Below are positions 33,133 through 41,353 of a stretch of DNA of 41,353 nt, piece by piece (the first letter of the stretch is position 1; every line of letters begins with the position of its first letter). The notes under the pieces are model-generated. The model did no database searches. It was given only the letters and a program-made list of their open reading frames with translations, and had not been told where the DNA came from. Origin of the DNA: an uncultured Burkholderiales bacterium (GTDB lineage Bacteria > Pseudomonadota > Gammaproteobacteria > Burkholderiales > Burkholderiaceae_C). The stretch is taken from NCBI GenBank assembly GCA_937873395.1, contig CALMYH010000044.1, positions 1-41,353 on the forward strand, read 5' to 3'. The position numbers were made by a program, and so were the translations under genes.

Positions 33133-34058
33133 GCACGGTCTGGGCACGACGTTCGACTCGACCGCGGCCCGCGCCCGGCGCCTGGGCTTCGCTGCTGCTG
33201 GCGCTGCTGCTCGGCGTCTGGTCATGCATCGCCGTGGCATCGCAGCCGGTGCCGGAATTGCGCGCCCGCGTCATGGACCAGACCGGGACGCTCGATGGCG
33301 CCCAGCTCGCGCGCCTGGAAGAGCGGCTGGCGCGCTTCGAGCAGGAGCGTGGCACCCAGGTGGTGGTGCTGATGCTGGACAGCACCGCGCCGGAGGAGAT
33401 CGCCCAATACACCCAGCGTCTGGGTGATGCCTGGAAGATCGGCCGGCGCGACGTCGGGGACGGTCTGCTGTTCGTCATTGCCAAGAACGATCGCCGCATG
33501 CGCATCGCGCCCGCCAAGGCGCTGGAGGGCGCCATTCCTGACATTCTGGCCCGGCGCATCCTGGACGAGGTGGTCGCGCCCGCTTTTCGGGCCAATGACT
33601 ACGCCGGCGGCATCGAGGGAGCCCTTGACCAGTTGCTGGCCCGCATCGAGGGCGAGGCCTTGCCCCTGCCCGGCGACGCTCGGGTTGAAGACGGTTCGGT
33701 ACCCTGGCCCGACCTGCTCATCTTTCTCGTGTTTGCAGTGCCCCTGTTTGCGGCCGTGCTGCGGGAAATCTTCGGCAAGAAGCTGGGCACGCTGCTCACC
33801 GGCGCCGCTGCCGGCGCGCTGGCCTGGCATCTGACCTTCGTGCTCTGGATCGCGGTGGGGGCCGGCCTGCTGGGCATGCTGGCGGCCCTGTTCCTGCAGC
33901 AGTTGCCCCAGGCCCCCGCCGGTGGCGGTCGGGGTGATGGCCGCAACGGGCACTGGGGGGGACACGGCGGCGCCTGGGGCTCGGGCGGCGGCTCGGGCGG
34001 CTTCGGTTCCGGGGGTGGTGGCAATTTCGGAGGCGGCGGCGCCTCCGGTGGCTGGTGA
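33129..34058 (+). CDS. TPM-domain membrane protein (YgcG-like)
   Basis: 309 residues, start GTG at 33129 inside the lemA stop. A signal segment (about 20-37, WASLLLALLLGVWSCIA) is followed by a TPM domain (about 44-175: ARVMDQTGTLDGAQLARLEE, QVVVLMLDSTAPEEIAQYTQ, WKIGRRDVGDGLLFVIAKND), two or three membrane segments (about 195-258) and a Gly-rich C-terminal tail (GGGGNFGGGGASGGW). This is the standard YgcG layout. TPM domains have been linked to photosystem repair in plants and envelope functions in bacteria; the mechanism here is unknown. Confidence 0.9.
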   Translation: MSTVWARRSTRPRPAPGAWASLLLALLLGVWSCIAVASQPVPELRARVMDQTGTLDGAQLARLEERLARFEQERGTQVVVLMLDSTAPEEIAQYTQRLGDAWKIGRRDVGDGLLFVIAKNDRRMRIAPAKALEGAIPDILARRILDEVVAPAFRANDYAGGIEGALDQLLARIEGEALPLPGDARVEDGSVPWPDLLIFLVFAVPLFAAVLREIFGKKLGTLLTGAAAGALAWHLTFVLWIAVGAGLLGMLAALFLQQLPQAPAGGGRGDGRNGHWGGHGGAWGSGGGSGGFGSGGGGNFGGGGASGGW

Positions 34059-34068
34059 GGCTTAGCCC

Positions 34069-34596
34069 ATGGACTGGTGGCTGCGACTGTTCAGACATGC
34101 CTGGGGGGATGCCCGGGACAGCTTGCGGGCCGTGCCGGACGGCATGGCCGATCGCCTGGCGGGCTACATCACCGCCAGCGAAAGGCGTCACAGCGGCGAG
34201 ATCCGGATCTGCGTCGAAGCGGCCCTGCCGCTGAGCTATCTCTGGCGCGCCCGGGGCCGAACTCCTGTCGCCGCCGTGGTTCGCCAGCGCGCGATGGCCT
34301 GGTTCGGTCGCCTGCGCATCTGGGACACCGAACAGAACAATGGCGTTCTGATCTATCTCCTGCTATCGGAACACGCCATCGAGCTGGTCGCGGATCGGGC
34401 CATCTGCCGCGTGGTGGATCCGGGCGAGTGGGAGGCCATCGTGGAGCGGCTGGGTCGCCAGCTTGGTGCGGGCGATTTCGAGGCGGGGTTGACGGCCGCT
34501 CTGGAAGAAGTGTCGGCCTTGCTCGTGCGGCACTTTCCCGCCGACCGCACCGCCTTGTCCGACAACGAACTGCCGGATACTGTGGTGCGGGTGTGA
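34069..34596 (+). CDS. Second TPM-domain protein
   Basis: 175 residues. A TPM domain without signal peptide or membrane segment: GYITASERRHSGEIRICVEA, AMAWFGRLRIWDTEQNNGVL, LIYLLLSEHAIELVADRAI, WEAIVERLGRQLGAGDFEAG. It is a soluble partner of the membrane TPM protein and the LemA lipoprotein, 10 bases downstream in the same operon. The trio order lemA, long TPM, short TPM recurs in Burkholderiales as far as I recall. Function unknown. Convergent with the cyclic-nucleotide-binding gene. Confidence 0.88.
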   Translation: MDWWLRLFRHAWGDARDSLRAVPDGMADRLAGYITASERRHSGEIRICVEAALPLSYLWRARGRTPVAAVVRQRAMAWFGRLRIWDTEQNNGVLIYLLLSEHAIELVADRAICRVVDPGEWEAIVERLGRQLGAGDFEAGLTAALEEVSALLVRHFPADRTALSDNELPDTVVRV

Positions 34597-34612
34597 GGCA
34601 CGGCCGGGGGCG

Positions 34613-35197
34613 TCAGGGCTTCCTAGCCTTCTGATACAGACCGGGCGCGCCGGTGCGGTTGTTCATCACCACCTCCAGCTCCTGCTGCATGGCCTTGTTC
34701 ATCTGGGCAAAGGTCTTGAGCTTGCGGGTGGTTTCCCGCAGGCGGTCGGCCAGCCGCTTGGATATCGCGAGCAAAAGCTTCGAACCGACACGCGGATGGT
34801 CCTTGAGCAGGCGCATCAGCCCGGTGCGCGAGAGCACGGCGGCGGCGATGTCGGTGCTGGCGGTGCAGGTGGCCGAACGCGGGGCACCATCCAGCAGCCC
34901 CATTTCCCCGATCAGGTGCCCAGGCCCGATGATGTTCACGACCATGCTGTCGTTGACCCCTGGCAGATCGCTTTCAACCGCGATGTCGCCTTCAAGGATC
35001 AGCAACATGTAGTCGTTGCGGCGGGTTTCCCCCTCCTGGATGAAGACCGTTCCGGCCGCGATGCGCTGGGGCCGCATGTAGGCGACCACCTTCATGGCAT
35101 CGGCCAGTGTCAGATCGTCCAGCGCGGTGGGAGTGACCAGCAGGCGCGCCGCCAGTTCCTCTGGCTCGAGTTCCGGGTTCTCAAAGATCGAGGGCAT
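34613..35197 (-). CDS. Cyclic-nucleotide-binding-domain protein without DNA-binding domain
   Basis: 194 residues from MPSIFENPELEPEELA. One cNMP-binding beta roll at about 40-155: RIAAGTVFIQEGETRRNDYM, LEGDIAVES, and the phosphate-binding cassette IGEMGLLDGAPRSATC with its conserved Glu and Arg. The C-terminal part is helical (LRETTRKLKTFAQMNKAMQQ) and lacks a Crp/Fnr winged helix, so it cannot act as a Crp-type regulator by itself. It may be an oligomerising sensor or partner of another protein. The start at 35269 would run through the atp terminator and is rejected. Confidence 0.85.
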   Translation of the reverse strand: MPSIFENPELEPEELAARLLVTPTALDDLTLADAMKVVAYMRPQRIAAGTVFIQEGETRRNDYMLLILEGDIAVESDLPGVNDSMVVNIIGPGHLIGEMGLLDGAPRSATCTASTDIAAAVLSRTGLMRLLKDHPRVGSKLLLAISKRLADRLRETTRKLKTFAQMNKAMQQELEVVMNNRTGAPGLYQKARKP

Positions 35198-35250
35198 GCG
35201 CAGCGGGAATGGGTGTTTCCGGATTGTGCTACGGATGGCCAGGTTCAAAC

Positions 35251-35281
35251 AAAAATGGACCGGCATCAATCCGGTCCATTT
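35251..35281 (-). terminator. Intrinsic terminator of the atp operon
   Basis: AAATGGACCGG (35253-35263) and CCGGTCCATTT (35271-35281) form a perfect 11-bp stem with a 7-base loop. On the minus strand it is followed by TTTTTG from 35255 down. It stands 31 bases after the atpC stop and separates the atp operon from the cNMP-domain gene. Confidence 0.88.
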
Positions 35282-35311
35282 CTCGCGGGAGTGGCGATGC
35301 CACCGGTCCCA

Positions 35312-35728
35312 TCAGCGTTTCTGTCGGTACTTGCGCAGGGCCGCGATCTGGGCCGCCATGACGGCCAGCTCGGACGTGGCCTTGGCCAGGTCGAGATCGC
35401 TCTTGGCGTTCTTCAGGGCTTCTTCGGCCTGCTTGCGGGCATCGTTGGCTTTCGCCTCGTCCAGATCCTTGCCGCGGATGGCGGTGTCGGACAGCACGGT
35501 GATGCGGTTGGGCTGCACTTCCAGAATGCCACCGGCCACGAAGACGAACTCCTCGCCGCCGTCGGCTTTCTCGATGCGCACGGCACCGGGCTTGATGCGG
35601 GTGATCAGCGGAATGTGTCCCGGCAGGATGCCGAGCTCGCCCGCCTCACCCGGCAGGGCCACGAACTTGGCCTGGCCGGTGAAGATCGACTCTTCGGCGC
35701 TGACCACATCGACGTGGATGGTGCTCAT
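35312..35728 (-). CDS. atpC: ATP synthase F1 epsilon subunit
   Basis: 138 residues. The beta-sandwich start [40 protein letters not shown] and [20 protein letters not shown] is diagnostic, followed by the C-terminal helical hairpin ([19 protein letters not shown]), which can inhibit hydrolysis. It belongs to the F1 central stalk. CAGGAG precedes the start. Last gene of the atp operon, ending in an intrinsic terminator. Confidence 0.97.
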   Translation of the reverse strand: MSTIHVDVVSAEESIFTGQAKFVALPGEAGELGILPGHIPLITRIKPGAVRIEKADGGEEFVFVAGGILEVQPNRITVLSDTAIRGKDLDEAKANDARKQAEEALKNAKSDLDLAKATSELAVMAAQIAALRKYRQKR

Positions 35729-35786
35729 AGTTGCTCCTGTGAAAAGGGGAAAGTGGTTTCAGTGAAGGCCCCGAAGGGCCCGGCAC

Positions 35787-38114
<2,328 letters not shown>

Positions 38115-38134
38115 TTATCGGGTCAATGGGCGGA

Positions 38135-39691
<1,557 letters not shown>

Positions 39692-39749
39692 GACTCTTTC
39701 CTTCTTTCATTGATGGGATGCAGGCTGGCTGGGGCGAGACCACAGGGGC

Positions 39750-40280
39750 TCAGGCCGTCAGGGCCACTTTCATTTGTTCCAGACGGGCTTTGACCGAAGT
39801 GTCGAGCACCTCGTCGCCCACGACCACACGCACGCCGCCGATCAGCTCGGGATCCAGCCTCACCTTGAGGGTGAGCTTGCGCCCGAACCGCTTTTCCAGT
39901 ACCCCCTGCAGATCGGCCAGGGCGGCCTGATCCATGTCGAAGGCGCTGTGGACCACAGCATCAAAGCTGCCCAGCTGGGCGTTCTTGAGCGCCCGAAACT
40001 GGTCGGCGATTTCCGGCAGGGCCGCCAGGCGACCGTTTTCGATCACTGTGCGCAGAAAGTTCTGACCCATGGTCGGCAACGCGGTCTTGAGGACGCCGGT
40101 GACGACGCCATACACCTGCTCGGCGGTGGACTTGGGGTTGTCGGCGAACTGGCGCAGCTGATCGTTGGATGCAACGACGGCCAGCTCGTCCAGCCAGGCA
40201 CTGGTGGCGACGGCTTCGGAGCCGGCGGCCTTGAACAGCGCCTCAGCGTAGGGACGGGCAATGGTGGCGATTTCGGCCAT
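39750..40280 (-). CDS. atpH: ATP synthase F1 delta subunit
   Basis: 176 residues. The start [20 protein letters not shown] and the C-terminal block [20 protein letters not shown], then [16 protein letters not shown], are diagnostic of the delta/OSCP family. It links the b-subunit stalk to the top of the alpha/beta hexamer. It lies 58 bases upstream of atpA. Confidence 0.96.
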   Translation of the reverse strand: MAEIATIARPYAEALFKAAGSEAVATSAWLDELAVVASNDQLRQFADNPKSTAEQVYGVVTGVLKTALPTMGQNFLRTVIENGRLAALPEIADQFRALKNAQLGSFDAVVHSAFDMDQAALADLQGVLEKRFGRKLTLKVRLDPELIGGVRVVVGDEVLDTSVKARLEQMKVALTA

Positions 40281-40305
40281 GGTCTACCTGATGGGTGGAA
40301 CGGTT

Positions 40306-40776
40306 TCAGAGCTCGGTCTTGAGCCGGCCCAGCAGCTCGGCATGCACGCTGGCGTTGACCTCGCGCTTGAGGATCTGCTCGGCGCCCTTGACGGCCAGTG
40401 CGGCAACTTCTTCCCGCAACGCCTCACGGGCCTTGAGCGCTTCGGCTTCGGCTTCCTGCCGGGCGGCAGCCACGATCTTGGCAGCCTCCTCGCCGGCACG
40501 CGCCTTGGCTTCTTCGATCAGGGTCTGCGCACGTCGCTCGGCATCGGCCAGACGGGTAGCCGATTCGTTGCGCGACTGCGAGAGCTCTGCTTCGACCCGC
40601 TTGTTGGCCACGGCCAGCTCGGTCTTGGCCTTTTCGGCCGCAGCCAAGCCTTCGGAGATTTTCAGCGCACGCTCGTCAAGCGCCTTGGCGATGGGCGGCC
40701 ACACGAACTTCATCGTGAACCACACCAGGATCGCGAAGACGATCATCTGCGCGAAGATGGTTGCGTTGAGGTTCAT
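40306..40776 (-). CDS. atpF: ATP synthase Fo b subunit
   Basis: 156 residues. One N-terminal membrane helix ([20 protein letters not shown]) is followed by a long charged coiled coil from about 35 to 150 ([40 protein letters not shown]), the peripheral stator stalk. The ATG at 40776 is chosen over an upstream start (40851) that adds 25 residues not found in b subunits. 25 bases before atpH. Confidence 0.97.
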   Translation of the reverse strand: MNLNATIFAQMIVFAILVWFTMKFVWPPIAKALDERALKISEGLAAAEKAKTELAVANKRVEAELSQSRNESATRLADAERRAQTLIEEAKARAGEEAAKIVAAARQEAEAEALKAREALREEVAALAVKGAEQILKREVNASVHAELLGRLKTEL

Positions 40777-40872
40777 CGCAACGCCTTTCTGTCTGTTGAC
40801 TTCAGAATTGACCCAAGAGCTGTGGCGCGGTCGCCCCATTCGGGGCAGCACCGCGCGCGGCAGCCCACCCGA

Positions 40873-41160
<288 letters not shown>

Positions 41161-41200
41161 CTAACGAGAGTGAACCCCGAGCGCTTCGCGTCAGCGAGCG

Positions 41201-41353
<153 letters not shown>

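Overview
The window looks like a chromosomal core region of a high-GC betaproteobacterium, order Burkholderiales, most likely family Comamonadaceae; Hydrogenophaga-like is a guess. Evidence: a strongly GC-rich codon pattern throughout, gene blocks typical of that group (yggS|pilT-pilU, rsmI|yraN-diaA-BON lipoprotein, the eight-subunit atp operon), and dispersed hairpin repeats with CCCCC-TCAA-GGGGG and CCGGC-AAA-GCCGG stems of a style I recall from Comamonadaceae genomes. I found no phage, IS element, CRISPR array, integrase, toxin-antitoxin or defence genes. No gene-free stretch exceeds 300 bases; the longest is about 236 bases, at 22329-22564.

Layout. 1-1318: the 5' part of putA (minus) divergent from an Lrp/AsnC regulator. 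1396-6046: a DUF3617-like periplasmic protein, yggS divergent from the twitching ATPase genes pilT and pilU, and a beta-hydroxyacid dehydrogenase. Two copies of one repeat flank pilU, and a related element sits inside the putA reading frame. 6075-8800: yraN-diaA-BON lipoprotein (minus), divergent from rsmI. 8805-15648: two uncharacterised envelope proteins, a DUF502 membrane protein, a Pat-type acyl-CoA ligase/acetyltransferase fusion, a Tat-exported intradiol dioxygenase, a DUF457 membrane protein and a CopD-like protein.

15672-29108: a DinG-type helicase divergent from a patatin-like lipase coupled to a GntP permease, a membrane histidine kinase, an ornithine-cyclodeaminase-family reductase, a PAS/hybrid kinase, an unusual isocitrate dehydrogenase divergent from a LysR regulator, and a DMT exporter. 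29199-34596: tRNA-Arg(CCG), a membrane-anchored dihaem cytochrome c, three minus-strand small-metabolism or unknown genes, and a lemA-TPM-TPM operon. 34613-41353: a cyclic-nucleotide-binding-domain protein without a DNA-binding domain, separated by a strong terminator from the F1Fo ATP synthase operon atpB(partial)-E-F-H-A-G-D-C.

Most of the region is housekeeping: proline use, type IV pilus retraction, envelope and replication-control functions, and respiration with ATP synthesis. I see no clear new multi-gene system. The observations most worth checking are the repeat family that flanks pilU and has apparently been accepted as an in-frame insert in PutA, the Thermus-type isocitrate dehydrogenase with an NAD-type cofactor signature and a nearby LysR-type palindrome, the Pat-like protein that keeps the ligase histidine, and several small operons of poorly understood proteins.
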